DNA from: Ophiura sarsii
Lineage: Eukaryota > Echinodermata > Ophiuroidea > Amphilepidida > Ophiuridae
DNA: 64,000 bases
Reading direction: 5' to 3'
Assembly (NCBI GenBank): GCA_035610835.1
Contig: CM069443.1
Location: 63,310,480 to 63,374,479, forward strand
The first letter of the stretch is position 1. The number at the start of each line of letters is the position of its first letter. The position numbers were made by a program, and so were the translations under genes. This document shows positions 33,330 to 44,790 of the stretch, one piece after another. The notes under the pieces were generated by a model. The model worked only from the letters and a program-made list of their open reading frames with translations, did no database searches and was not told the origin of the DNA.

Positions 33330-34122
33330 GCAATGACACAGAGATTTTGGTTGGTGAACACTGGGAATGCACACTTGCTACTCGTAAGGGCTCGTAAACA
33401 CAATTTTGATTATATGATTTGTTTATTGCAAAAATAAATCAATGCAATGATGTTTTAATCTAATTCACACAATAGTATAAGTCTATAAATCAATTTTGAT
33501 GGGAAAAGTGGATTGCACCAGTCTATTTGCTATTGCAAAACAGGATACATCCAAGCAAAAACCATAAAGTGAAGGGTACCCAATGGTTATAAACACATAT
33601 TGATATTAGAAACTACAATCTAGGAAATTTGGCATTGGAACACAGAGTCCATTTCTCCGCTAATATCACACATTAAGGGACAATTTTTATGTGCTGATTT
33701 TGTAACAAACTTGTATAGAGCTATCTATTAAATTGTGAATCTGATTTTTGAGATTTTAGGGTCGGTCGGTCGCTGAGGGCAACACTACTGACACATTTGT
33801 TTGCCTTATCATACCAAGTATTAGTTCTGTCTCCTGTGGTTTACCATGATGAAGTAGGGTTTTAACCCCCTGCACACTACCTGCCTATCTAACAGTTTTT
33901 ATGATCTGGTTAATTTCTAGATATACTCATTTGAATAAATACTGCTTTTAAGATTTCACTCCGACCTTAACCAGGGATACAATAATTCCAACAAAGTCTC
34001 TCATTGGTTCAACAAATGATGTATCTATTTTTTGACCAATCAGCAGGTAGCTCTCGTGGAGAACCATTTCATAGATGACATCAATTAATATTGATTTTAG
34101 AATTGTATGCTAATTTCTTGCT
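33330..34122. other. No gene seen
   Basis: AT-rich, intron-like sequence; includes one GGTCGGTCGG motif at about 33760 shared with other dispersed repeats. Confidence 0.35.
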
Positions 34123-34126
34123 TTAA

Positions 34127-34975
34127 CACTTTTCACGTGGCAGGCGTCTGCAGACGACATTCCAAAATTTCTCAAAATCTTTCAAATATGTCAACATTAT
34201 TGAATTTCATTACCATATTTGAAAACACCATGAGTAATGCATTTACATAAGTACAAACATACCTAGTATTGGTTCAGTAATCATTGAGATAGGCCTTGAA
34301 AGTTGAGAATGGTTTCTGAAAAATCTGTATATGAAGAGGTATTTTTTCAAAAAATGAGTTTGATATAGAAATGTATAGGGAAAAATCATATGTTTCAAGG
34401 AAACAAAGTCATTTTTTTCAAAAAGACCTACATCTCATTGTAAACAGCCATTGAAATTGTTGTTTTGTTGCAAAAGGGCCTGTATCCAGAATTAAATCGG
34501 GATACAGGCCCTTTTGAAACAAAACAACAACTTCAATGGCTGTTTACAATGAGATGTAGGTATTTTTGAAAAAAATGACTTTATTTCCTTGAAACATATA
34601 ATTGTGACCTATACATTTCAATATCAAACTTATTTATTTGAAATGATTAAAATAAATGATTTTTTGTGTGTGGTATTTTTTCTTTATGTACAAACAGATG
34701 GAGTTTTGTTGCAAAAGGGCCTACATCCAAATTTTCAAAAAATGTAAACATGATTTAAAAAAAAATTAAAACTAGCACATTTAAAATTTATTTCAATTTC
34801 AATTAGTATGTAGTGTACCTCTTTCATAATCCATTCAGTTTTTCAATTGCTCAACTTGAATATTTAGAAACAGTTTTTTGACTTTTTCTCAATAAGAGCC
34901 AAAGTGGATGTAGGCCCTTTTGCAAAATACCTCTTCATATTATGGTATAAACAAATTATAGCCTCATGGAAAGTG
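34127..34975. mobile_element. TTAAcRCTTTCC MITE copy, interrupted by a TA-flanked element
   Basis: TTAA lies at 34123-34126 and 34976-34979; the tips are CACTTTTCACGTGGC and the inverse of CCTCATGGAAAGTG. The family interior (gcgtctgcagacgacattcc, ggtttctgaaaaatctgtat) is present, then cut at 34331 by the insert at 34332-34937. Confidence 0.75.
34332..34937. mobile_element. Palindromic element with TA flanks
   Basis: The tips TGAAGAGGTATTTT and inverse are flanked by TA on both sides. Inside is a long inverted repeat centred near 34490 (gcaaaagggcctgtatcc ... ggatacaggccctttt) with arms of about 130 bp, and part of the arm appears a third and fourth time at 34703 and 34900. TA duplication fits Tc1/mariner-type transposition. 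No ORF is seen. Confidence 0.7.
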
Positions 34976-35002
34976 TTAACACAAACTTTTGTATTTTTAT
35001 AG

Positions 35003-35363
35003 ACCCAGATAGCCCAGGAATAGTAAACATTGACAGCATTAGCTATCGGCACATCACTCTGAAGTGGTCCGGGACACCGTGCGAAAGATGCAATGTAGAC
35101 TACTACAACATCGATAAAATGAGTGACGATGGCGAGGCGCTCAACACCGAGGGCGTGACACTACAACATCGATAAAATGAGTGACGATGGCGAGGCGCTT
35201 CACACCTAGGGGGTACCTTGTCCGATGTTGGTCAACGGAAACGAGAAAGTCTGCTTAAAGTCGTTCAAGAAACTTCACCCTGGGCATTTCTACACATTTG
35301 CGGTGACTGCAGTGAGTGGGGGTTAACGGAGTCCGAGGCCATATATTTTTCAGCAAAGAACAA
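35003..35363 (+). pseudogene. FN3 module 2, one exon with duplication and frame break
   Basis: An acceptor (atttttatAG) opens the exon in phase 1. The frame begins DPDSPGIVNIDS and continues HITLKWSGTPCERC then VDYYNIDKMSDDGEA, matching FN3 strands A to C'. A 58-bp tandem duplication (first copy from 35103, second from 35161) shifts the frame and gives a stop. The second half reads in another frame as PCPMLVNGNEKVCL, then LHPGHFYTFAVTAVSGG, the F and G strands. A further shift at the G run (about 35321-35325) separates this from LTESEAIYFSAKN. A donor (caa|GTAAGT) follows at 35364, but its phase (2) does not fit the next exon (phase 1). At least two lesions make the exon non-functional as read. 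Confidence 0.75.
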
Positions 35364-37224
35364 GTAAGTGTGATGGGGTATTGTCCTTGCATTTTTGCTG
35401 GTGATGCTTAAAGTATTAAAGCCTAATATTTAAAATAAACAAATTACAAATTCAAATAATTCATTTGAATTTGTAAACATTTTTGTGTGTTGTGGAAATT
35501 TTCAAAAATGGGAGTAAATATTTATCAGAATCTGCAGATGACGATAGAACACGTTTGCCCAAATCGGCATGCGTATTTGCAGAAATCCTTCAAAAAGTTC
35601 CAAATTTCACATGTTCTGGTAACACAAAATCTTTTCTACAAAATGTTTCAGTTGAAGTAATTTTAAACTTTTTTTATGGTGTTAATTGTCAAAATGCAGA
35701 TTTTTGAATATAGTTATCAGGTTTGTTTGCTTGATTGATTGTGTATATACACATCAGTTGGGCGTATTGTAAACAATTCTTGCTGCCATGCCATCATCTG
35801 TCAGATTGTGATCAAGATATAGTACCCCCTCTATCGCTTACACAACCATTTGTCACGATAATATTGTCTGAAATAACAGGAAACAAGCTTGGAACATGTT
35901 CAAGGCCATGCATGCTATGACCTATGAATAAGTTAAACAAACATCAAAAATTACAGATTCATCATGTTATGATCACATTGTATTAAAGGCCCCCCCCCCC
36001 CAATATTAGAGTCGCGTTGGTTGAGACTCGACACTATCGGTTTTTGAATACCTGTTTTTTGCGCGCGGTTTTGGTAAAAACATGTCCTACCACTCCCTCC
36101 CCCGCTCTCAAAATTCTGACTGAGCGGCAATTTTTTTAAATGTACTTTCTGATTGGAACAAGTGCTTATGTCAAGATTAAAGTCGCGGTTAATGGCAGTG
36201 TAAATCATGTCATGGTTAACTAACCTCAAGTTTTAGTTCTAGCGGTTAACTATAGTCCTGAAGCACTAACCTAGAGTTAGTTGAGAGCGTGTCTGCTGTG
36301 TGAATCCTTCAACTATGTTAACTGTGAGTGAGGTAACAGAGGGTTATGATTATTTTTAGACTGAAAATGTCAAAAATGAGAACAAATTATGTCAGTTTGT
36401 TAAATTTTGATTGTGTGTCTTAAACCCAGGGATGAGGGGGGGGGGGGGCACAAAAATGCAGATCAAGGTTGCATTTTTCCGACCATAACATGGGCGCATG
36501 CAGGCCTGTGGTAAGCATATCAAAATCGCCATTTATTTTGCCATTTTTGATTTGACCATGCTGTAGCAGAGTGCTTTGACCCAGGGCTATGATTATTTCT
36601 AGAGATGTCAAAAATAAGAACAAATTATGTCAGTTTGATAAATTTTAATCTTGTGTCTTCTTAAACCCGTGGATGGGAGGGGAGGGGCAGTCGGGTGTAT
36701 ATTATGTTGTGATCATCCGCATTAAAGAAAACGCAGATTAAAACACACAAGTTTCCATGCCTGTTTAAGCCTAACCTTCCTATACACTACGATTCACTAC
36801 AGCCAAAAACAATGCCCATGCCCATGCTACAACATTGACTCAATAACGCTATCAATGACGCGGCGATCGGAGGGTCCAGGGTCAAATCCCAGGGGGTTCA
36901 CTGCAATTTGTTGGGTAAAAAGTTTTGACAGTGCATTCACATGGATTATTACAACTTTTATACATGATAACTCCCCCTATTGGAACATGTGATGGGCATG
37001 AGGGGAGTGGTATTTCAAAATATAGGTTACAGAAAAGAACATTGAATAATGTTATGAACTGAGCTATTTAGCACTGAAACTTAGATTGGTATCTGTATAG
37101 GCAGGCTTCATATTGTGAATTAATCCTTACAACTCTAGGAATAACCCATTTGAAAACTATACTGGCAGCACGCGCTCCCTCATTCTCTCTACTCAGGTGA
37201 TTACGTCAGGTGAAAAATGAGGAC
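35364..37224. other. Intron-like, no gene
   Basis: Contains a C run (35988-36001), a G run (36437-36448) and a tRNA-like fragment with gggtcaaatccc at about 36880. Nothing coding was found. Confidence 0.4.
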
Positions 37225-37450
37225 GGAATTATTTAATTTGGGCGGTTGACCCCCTGGCAAGGTGGACTAATGTGCGGAGGACGGAATTATTTAATTTGGG
37301 CGGTCGACCCCCTGGCAAGGTGGACTAATGTGCGGAGGACGAATTATTTAATTTGGGCGGTCGACCCCCTGGCGAGTGGACTAATGTGCGGAGGACGGAA
37401 TTATTTAATTTGGGCGGTCGACCCCCTGGCGAGTGGACTAAGTGCAGACC
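37225..37450 (+). repeat. Tandem repeat, ~60-bp unit, four copies
   Basis: Units carry ggaattatttaatttgggcg, then gaccccctggc and gtggactaatgtgcgg. The gaccc.ctggc..gtggactaa core also starts the tRNA-like element at 50145, so the array may derive from the head of a tRNA-derived SINE. ORFs here are translations of the repeat. Confidence 0.85.
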
Positions 37451-37548
37451 CATATTAATGAACCCTGGTTTCAAATTAAAAAAAGAAGATCATTGTTGTA
37501 TGTCACTCTTCCATCCTTTTACTTTATATTTATCTCTTATATTGATAG

Positions 37549-37691
37549 AACCTGCTATCCCAGGGGAGATCAGTTTTGATCTAATTGATAAGAGAACTCT
37601 TACTGTGGCCTGGCAACCCTCCGAGGGATTGGTAGATTCCTATATCATCAATATCAGAATGGGCCAGGAGAACGTCGATGAAAGCAGAGAG
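37549..37691 (+). CDS. FN3 module 3, first exon
   Basis: The exon runs from an acceptor (ttgatAG) to a donor (gagag|GTAAAT), phase 1 to phase 0, 143 nt. It encodes EPAIPGEISFDL, then RTLTVAWQP with the core Trp of strand C, and SYIINIRMGQ. This is the N-terminal half of an FN3 domain. Joining to the exon at 49598 in phase 0 completes the module (SRE then VAYNMRQQQF). Copies of its second half are repeated downstream at 37750-38345. Confidence 0.8.
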
Positions 37692-38350
37692 GTAAATATA
37701 GAGGAGCGAAGAGTTGTGGGGAGGGGAGGGAAAGGAGGAGGGGGAGTCTTACTGTGGCTTGGCAACCCTCCGATGGATTGGTAGATTCCTATATCATCAA
37801 TATCAGAATTGGACAGGAAAGCAGAGAGGTAAATATTCAGGAGTGGGGAGGCCAATATAGGTATACAGGGTGGGTAATAACCTGGGAAGGGGAGAGGTTT
37901 TACTGTGGCCTGGCAACCCTCTAATGGATTGGTAGATTCCTATATCATCAATATCAGAATTGGACAGGAAAGCAGAAGGTAAATATTCAGGAGCGGAGAG
38001 GCCAATATAGGTTTACAGGGTGGGTAAAACCCTGGTAGGGGAGGGAAGTCTTACTGTGGCCTGGCAACCTTCTGATGGCTTGGCAACCATGCATCCTATG
38101 GATTGGTAGATTCGTATATCATCAATATCAGAATGGGACAAGAGAACATTGATGAAAGCAGAGAGGTAAATATACAGGAGCAAAGAGGCCAATATAGGTC
38201 TACAGGGTGGGTAAAACCCTGAGGAGGGGGATGGGTCTTACTGTGGCCTGGCAACCTTCTAATGGATCGGTATATTCCTGTTTCATGAATATCAGAATGG
38301 GATAGGAGAACATTGATGAAAGCAGAGAGGTAAATATTCAGGAGCAAAAG
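37595..38350 (+). repeat. Five tandem copies of an FN3 half exon with splice donor
   Basis: The 3' part of exon 37549-37691 plus about 60-80 bp of intron is repeated. The marker tactgtggcctggcaacc occurs at 37601, 37750, 37901, 38052 and 38239 (spacing 149, 151, 151 and 187). Each copy keeps tattcctatatcatcaatat-like coding sequence. Copies 1, 2, 4 and 5 end agagag|GTAAAT, and copy 3 ends agaag|GTAAAT. Downstream copies lack the acceptor and the 5' half of the exon and have small indels, so they are not complete exons. The donors remain intact. Confidence 0.9.
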
Positions 38351-38911
38351 ATCATCCTCAGGGTGACACACATTTATTTGACTTTTTACACTTCACTCCC
38401 CCCCCCCCCCCCCCCTCCCACCCTGAGTAGCCCTCCCGCTTCTCCCCTGTTGTAGTTGACTATCCTTTGCCCAATTTACTGAAGAAGGTCTCGTGAGTGG
38501 GTTGCCTGACTGGTACTGCCCATGCCCTAAGGACTTATCTATTTTCAGCTTGTAATATGGGACTGTTAATTGTGATAAAGGTGTTTCAGCGGAAACACCT
38601 GCTTTATTGAACCAGGATAGATATTTTCAATCAGAGATTACGGTAACCTAAGGCTCTTTTACATTCAATATTTGTAATGTTAATTTTAAGGCATGTTTTG
38701 GCAGCCATCTTGTAAGTTGTCATGGTGAAAGTGTGCGCTTATCTAAAGCTATCTATACTGAGGGATTATGATACAGGTATAATTTCAGGAAATTTTGCAG
38801 GTACTACCCAGCGATCAATTTCCCTCTCAATTTTTAAGACTTTATAGGGTAAACCTTTTATGGCTAACCTCAGTATTAGAAGTTTTATTTACTAGAAAGT
38901 AGGATATCCAA
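38351..38911. other. Intron-like; poly-C tract
   Basis: A run of C (38398-38415) is followed by AT-rich DNA and a small hairpin (aggtgtttcagcggaaacacct) near 38580. No gene is seen. Confidence 0.4.
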
Positions 38912-38915
38912 TTAA

Positions 38916-39148
38916 CACTTTCCAAGCGGCTATTCGTTTAACCATTTTTTAATACAAAACAGATTTTCAGAAACCTTTCCCAATATTCAAAGTCTATCTC
39001 AAGGATTACTGAATAAATGCTAGTCATGTTTGTACTTATTTCAATGCATTTCTCATAGTGATTCCAAATATGGTAATGAAATTCAATAATTTTGACATTT
39101 TGTGAAATTTTGGAACGTCGTCTGCAGACGCCTGCTGCGTGGTAAGCG
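38916..39148. mobile_element. TTAAcRCTTTCC MITE, copy
   Basis: TTAA lies at 38912-38915 and 39149-39152; the tips are CACTTTCCAAGCGGC and GCTGCGTGGTAAGCG. The interior matches 7028-7245 over nearly its whole length in the same orientation. Confidence 0.8.
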
Positions 39149-39216
39149 TTAAGACAGAGCTGCACAACCAGTACAGTGAGCGCCAGTGTCAGTTATAGGC
39201 TCTTTGTACTTTTTAA

Positions 39217-39593
39217 GGGGCATTGAGAGATGTATCGATATACTAAAGGAGCAAATAACGTAAAGATAATTATCAACATAGCCCAAATCCAAAATGTCAT
39301 ACAATTCCGACATCGCCTTCATGCCAAATAAGCAATTAACTGCACTTCCTGGTTGAGATTTGCCGCGAAAGTCTGCGTGTAAAACGATAGCATAACTTCC
39401 GAATTCAGCACCTAGTTTCGCAGATTGAAACTAAGAAAATCATGGAATTTTATATGATAAACGGTGAATGTTGGTAAACTGTTTCAGATGGTAGTTAGTA
39501 TATACCTATATACCTAAGTATTACTTTGATGCAAAAAACCTGATTTCCAGGATAATTGAGGGCGCACTCCCATACGTATCTCTCAATGCCCCT
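39217..39593. mobile_element. TTAA MITE, GGGGCATTGAGAGATGT family, intact copy
   Basis: TTAA lies at 39213-39216 and 39594-39597; the tips are inverted (GGGGCATTGAGAGAT and ATCTCTCAATGCCCC). The uninterrupted interior is the reference for the split copy at 28867-31991. Confidence 0.85.
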
Positions 39594-39832
39594 TTAAGCT
39601 TTTACAATCAGCAGACCAGAGTAATATTTTGCATTGCCTATCTTATAGATACTCATAAAATTGAACTGGAACCAAGGTCAATTTTACCATGTTCGAACAG
39701 TTCCAGCTTTACAAATTTATATAAATATTTGTGTGTTGCAAAATGTTACTGTGTTATCATTGTAAAGGTCTAGAGTAAACCCATTCAACATCTGTTATTT
39801 CAAACTACTTTTAATTACAAAGTAAAAGTTAA

Positions 39833-40006
39833 CACTTTCCACGCGGCAGTTGTCTGGTTCCAAAATTTCACAAAATGTTTCCAAAATGTCTTAATTATTG
39901 AATTTCAACACCATCTTTGGAATCACTATGTGAAATGCATTAGAAAGGTTTCTGAAAAATTGTGTATGTTATGGTAAAACTAATACTAATAGCTGCATGG
40001 AAAGTG
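39833..40006. mobile_element. TTAAcRCTTTCC MITE, short copy
   Basis: TTAA lies at 39829-39832 and 40007-40010; the tips are CACTTTCCACGCGGC and GCTGCATGGAAAGTG. The interior is shortened relative to the other copies. Confidence 0.75.
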
Positions 40007-40010
40007 TTAA

Positions 40011-42144
40011 AATGAGCATCAGGAATTTGAACTATATAGTTTAGTCAGAAATATGTGGGTTTTTTTCCTCTCCAAGTGCAAAAGTAATCCAAGTGTACCC
40101 TCATAATTTTGGCTTACGCATATGATGCACAGTGTGCCCTGTTTCACAATGCAAGCCGTTTGTGCACCCACGCTCTCCCGTATTAATTCGCTGTTGTAAG
40201 GCGGCTCGCCAATTTGGATCTGATTGAACTATAGGGCGACCTCAGTTTTACAGCAAAAAGCAAGGCACACTCTCCCTGCGCTCTCTGTTCTTAAACATTG
40301 CAATTAATAGGAGCTGGCCGGACGACTCGTATTTCGAGCTTGTCACTGAAAGGACAAAAAAGGTTGAAGACCTAGAAATTTTTAAAAAATCATATTGTTA
40401 TGCTTGATGTGCACAACGCAATTAGTCACATCCATGCGATTGTGTCACTCGCTTCAGGGTTTAGCTTGGATACATTGAAAGGATTGCTAGCACTTACAAA
40501 CAGCCCTGCTCCTTAACGGGGCTGTCTACCCTAAAAACATGAAATTTATCAAGCGCTGTAACTTTGGAACTATAAATGTGATGTATATAAAAGTAAACAT
40601 TTTTGGACTCAAAATTGCTGCATTCGTAACAAATTCAGTTTTTGGCAAAAAATGTTGAAATTGCACCAAAATCATCTAAAGACACTTCTGATGGGACTGT
40701 TTTTAACCTGTTTTAGTTTCTTATCAAATATTTGTACCCATTTCACCCTGAGTTGAGTATATGTAATCCTCATACAATGCCTTGCCTAGTGCACACAACA
40801 GGTTGATAGATTTGAACCCACAACTTCTTTATTTAGAGTCAGGTGCTCTGTGTCCTTGAATAGGTTCAGGCATGTGTTGAACCTCTTCAGCGGATCACAT
40901 CGATTTTATACAAGACAGTTTCCAACACCGATTTTATTTTTCAGAAGTATAAAAATCTTCAATAGACATGCACTGTACACTCTGACACATACATGTATGA
41001 AAGAGCTTATCCACCCAAATGATAAAATGATCCACAAATTACAGAGAATGTGACACACCTTTTTACCAAGGACATTTGAAACTAGAGCGGTTCTCGGGTT
41101 TCGCGGTTTGTGGGTTTCGCGGTTTGTGGGTTTCGCGGTTTGTGGGTTTCGCGGTGTTTGGATTTGGTGGTTGTCATTCGGACGGTTTATTGATTGAGTG
41201 AACAATATTCGGGAGATCAGTTTGTTGCAGTTTCTTAACATTATTATGTTAGGGTCTTACCAGAACCATGGAGGACGGGCGTTGATTGACAACATGGAAT
41301 GAACACAAATATGAGGTACTCACCCATAATTCAATTCGTCAAAATGTTACTTAAGTACATATTCTACCGTTTTCATTTGTTTCATGGATGATTCATCAAT
41401 GGCGGAGGAGAATTTTGACATTAACATTTTAGGTTACAAATGTGTAAATATTTCGGTTGAATAAAAAAAAGGCTATTGAATTAAATTTGAAGAATTTGGA
41501 AATCGGGAAATCCGTAATCTTCCTATGGAAATTGAAGGTTCGCTTTGTAAATGTGGACATCAAAATGAATTTAAGGATTGCAAAGGACATGGGACTTGAT
41601 CATGTATACTTTGATGATTGGGCATTTTGGCAATAATCCATGAAATCATACTTGCGTGAAGGCATGAAGTTGAAAGGTAGGTATAAACACGATTTCCTGA
41701 TATATTCTATTTCGAAACGGCAGACCTCTTATTACAGTTTAAAATAGGGGTATTTATTACATGTTTTGTTCAAATTAATATAGTGTGAATTTTAACAGAG
41801 ACCTCACCATAGTAAAAAAAATCAGGCAATGATGATTTGTTTAAATATTTTAACCAAGATATTTGTGTCCACACTATTTTCGGTAGCTTATACTGTGATC
41901 TAATTTTTTTTTTTAAATGCGTGTGACCAGGTACAACCACTCGGACGCAACATAACTATACATTATTAAGTAAGGGGCAAAGGTTCAGAAAATGAGACAA
42001 TAATAAAATGGTTGGTGTTGTAGTAGGCTTAGATTGAATTCTAAAGTTCTATTCTGAAGTAAAGTATAGATTATATTTAGGATTCAGAATGATGCTACAA
42101 GATATACACTACTTAACAATTACTCAAAAAATGGTATCTATTCG
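40011..42144. other. Intron-like, no gene
   Basis: A tRNA-like fragment (minus strand, gttgtgggttcaaatc at about 40812-40827) and a 16-bp minisatellite at 41096-41155 are the only structures noted. Confidence 0.4.
41096..41155 (+). repeat. 16-bp minisatellite
   Basis: The unit gggtttcgcggtttgt is repeated about four times. Confidence 0.9.
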
Positions 42145-42148
42145 TTAT

Positions 42149-43035
42149 GGACCGTTCATTATTTATGGTGGAGGGGGGGGGGGGGGGTGGGACAAATTCA
42201 AGACTTGTATGTCAAAATTACCTAACCCCCCCCCCCCCCTACAGCTGAAACTGAAAATTACATTACCCCCCCCCCCCCCCCCCCCCCCCCCCTACTAACC
42301 AATAGATTTTTACACAACCCCCCTTCAAAATCAACTTGTCACATACTTAGGGGATGTATTTTTCTTTTGCCCATGGATTCGTTGGTTGTGACCTCTGAAC
42401 GGCCAATAATTTAATGACTAACTACATAGCGAGCGTGGCGAGGCGGAACATTTGTCATATATTTATACATTTTTGGTGTTTTGTGAGTCTTTATAAGCCG
42501 AAAAAAGTTAGAACATCCAGACAAAAACGTATGAAATATTCTTGTGAGCTTTGGTGCAGAACTGTGAGTAAGACGAGGTGAAAAGCATGCAAGAAATTAC
42601 CGTTTTTAATCAAATTGGATTTTGGAACATAGGCCTAGGCTATTAACATGTTTTTATACACCTCATGGCTCTAATGTTTTCAACCATTGATGATTATATA
42701 TATAGGTGTTTTTCCAACAGATCGTCCGAGCAGGGCGTGCACAAAAAATTGCTGTACGAAAGTAGTCTCATCATAAGTAGCCTACATGTTTTTAAGTTGA
42801 AAGGTCATAAGAAAATGTGCGCGAAGCGCACAAAAAAATTGCATTTACACTCCAAAATAGCCTCTAAAATCACCCCAATCACCACCATCTTTATAGTTAA
42901 ATAAAGTTACACAACCCCCCCTGTTAAAGAATAAAAAGTTACATAACCCCCCCCCCCCCATTTCAACATATGAAAGTTACATGACCCCCCTATATTTACC
43001 CCCCCCCCCCTCCACCATAAATAATGAACGGTCCC
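42149..43035. mobile_element. TIR element with poly-G/poly-C subterminal tracts
   Basis: GGACCGTTCATTATTTATGG plus TGGAGGGG at the left returns inverted at the right, with TTAT on both sides. Long C runs lie inside (42227-42238, 42266-42292, 42949-42959). The 79-codon ORF inside is basic and has no recognised family. Confidence 0.75.
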
Positions 43036-43039
43036 TTAT

Positions 43040-44520
43040 TGATATTTTTGATATTTGTAATTATTTTATAAAGTTTATAACGTAATATATATACTTTTAT
43101 AGTATAGTTGTTTGTGATATTTATTTATGCTTGAAAATAAGTAATGACAATTTATCTTTATTCCGAAGAGAAATGTTTATTATTTTGCATGATAAGACAC
43201 AATTACAATCCAATTCGTTGGATTACATACAATCATAATTTTATATAGATATTTTATTAAGTATTATTTCTATCAGGCTTTTTAACGGTACGATAAACTG
43301 TGTATTGAATATTGATGCCTTGGTTCAACCAAAGTACCCGGATGCGTCCAATATTCTTCAATGCGCGCATCGTGCGCTTTGTTTTGATTTGTTGTTCAGG
43401 CACAGCGGGTTCGCCGATTTTTACTGCGGGTAGTGGTAGCAAACTTGTTAACATGTTTGATGATGTTTTTATTCGTTATAAGGGAGATCAATATTATGCT
43501 CAAATTGTGAATTTTGATTTGTATTATTGTCGTGTATGAATCTGGTCAATACATGCGTATGTTTTGTTTCTCGAAAAAATAGAAAATCAATGCACTTGCG
43601 CAAATGTTGATATACTCACAATAGCACCCCCTGCAGGGTCGTACCATTATTCACACATCAACATCAGCGCGCGTGCATTGATTTGTCTAATTTCTCTCAA
43701 AACAACACTTACGCATTTATATTGACCTATACCTATTAAATTATTTTCAATTAATAGCCTTCATTGAATAAACTTCATTGAATTTGGATAAATGGAAATG
43801 TATTGTAATAAAAATACAGCACTATATTATACATAGCACACATATTCCATCATTTGTATGAATGTATTTATCTATCTATTAATTTATATAAATATAAATA
43901 AATAACTTAATTAATTATGCAAAACACTTAATTTATTAACATTATTTGAAAATCAAGTAAATGAATAGAAAATACAATTAAATCAACTTAATTATTTAGA
44001 TGAATCACTATACCAATCTATAATTAATTAATTTATTCTCGAATTAATTAATTAACTTATTAATAAGAATGTTAATTAATTATTAACTTATTGATGTTGT
44101 CTATTACTTACTTATTCCAACAGTTCATTCATTAATATTATTTAATACTAAAAGCAAAAATAAATATATAAATGTTAGTCATTATTCAAGTAATCTATCA
44201 ATCGCATTTCAATAAAATAAAACAAATTTAATCATTGATTGATTATTATATTTCTTGTTCATTGTTTTTGATTACATTTACAAATATATTTGATAGATAA
44301 ATCGATGGGTTGTTTTCATTATTTATGAATTTCTGATTATTTATTCTTTAACTTATTCTATTCATTGAATGCATTTATCGATACATTAAATAACTATAAT
44401 TCAATTGAAGATTTATTGTCATGAAGCTTTGGACAGTTTCAAAATAGTAAGCGTGTGCTGCTTGAACCTAGTGGTGATTGAACAAGAACATACGAGGGTT
44501 TGTCAAAATGTAATGAAAGT
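43040..44520. other. Very AT-rich stretch; contains a ~400-bp dispersed repeat
   Basis: The block 43290-43715 reappears inverted at 62080-62415 (shared pieces include caaacttgttaacatgtttg, gttttgtttctcgaaaaa and tcacacatcaacatcagcgc). The following 43750-44420 is made largely of TTAATTAA-like sequence. No gene is supported. Confidence 0.5.
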
Positions 44521-44569
44521 GATCTTGTTGCAAGTTGCAAGGGGCATTGCCATTGATTGAAATTGGCCG

Positions 44570-44661
44570 GTTACTCAAATTTTGTGGCCGTGCGAAATTT
44601 TGTGACTGCGAAATTATGTGACCGCGCGAAAGTTTTTGACCGTGCTAATTTTTTTGAACCT

Positions 44662-44713
<52 letters not shown>

Positions 44714-44790
44714 ACTTACGTGAAATTCATGAGGTGACTGACTTGGAAAAAAATTGGGGCAACCTTTTACGAAAATTTACTACCGGGACG
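44570..44790 (+). repeat. Dispersed element with a run of 51 C (44663-44713)
   Basis: The flanks match those of the 50-C run at 22380: gtgactgacttgga and ccttttacgaaaattt follow the tract in both, and gtgcgaaat-type motifs precede it. Confidence 0.85.

Noticed and set aside
32920..33372. 150-codon minus-strand ORF
   Set aside because: It is complementary to the better-supported plus-strand ORF at 32781-33326, begins outside any recognised context and has no family motif.
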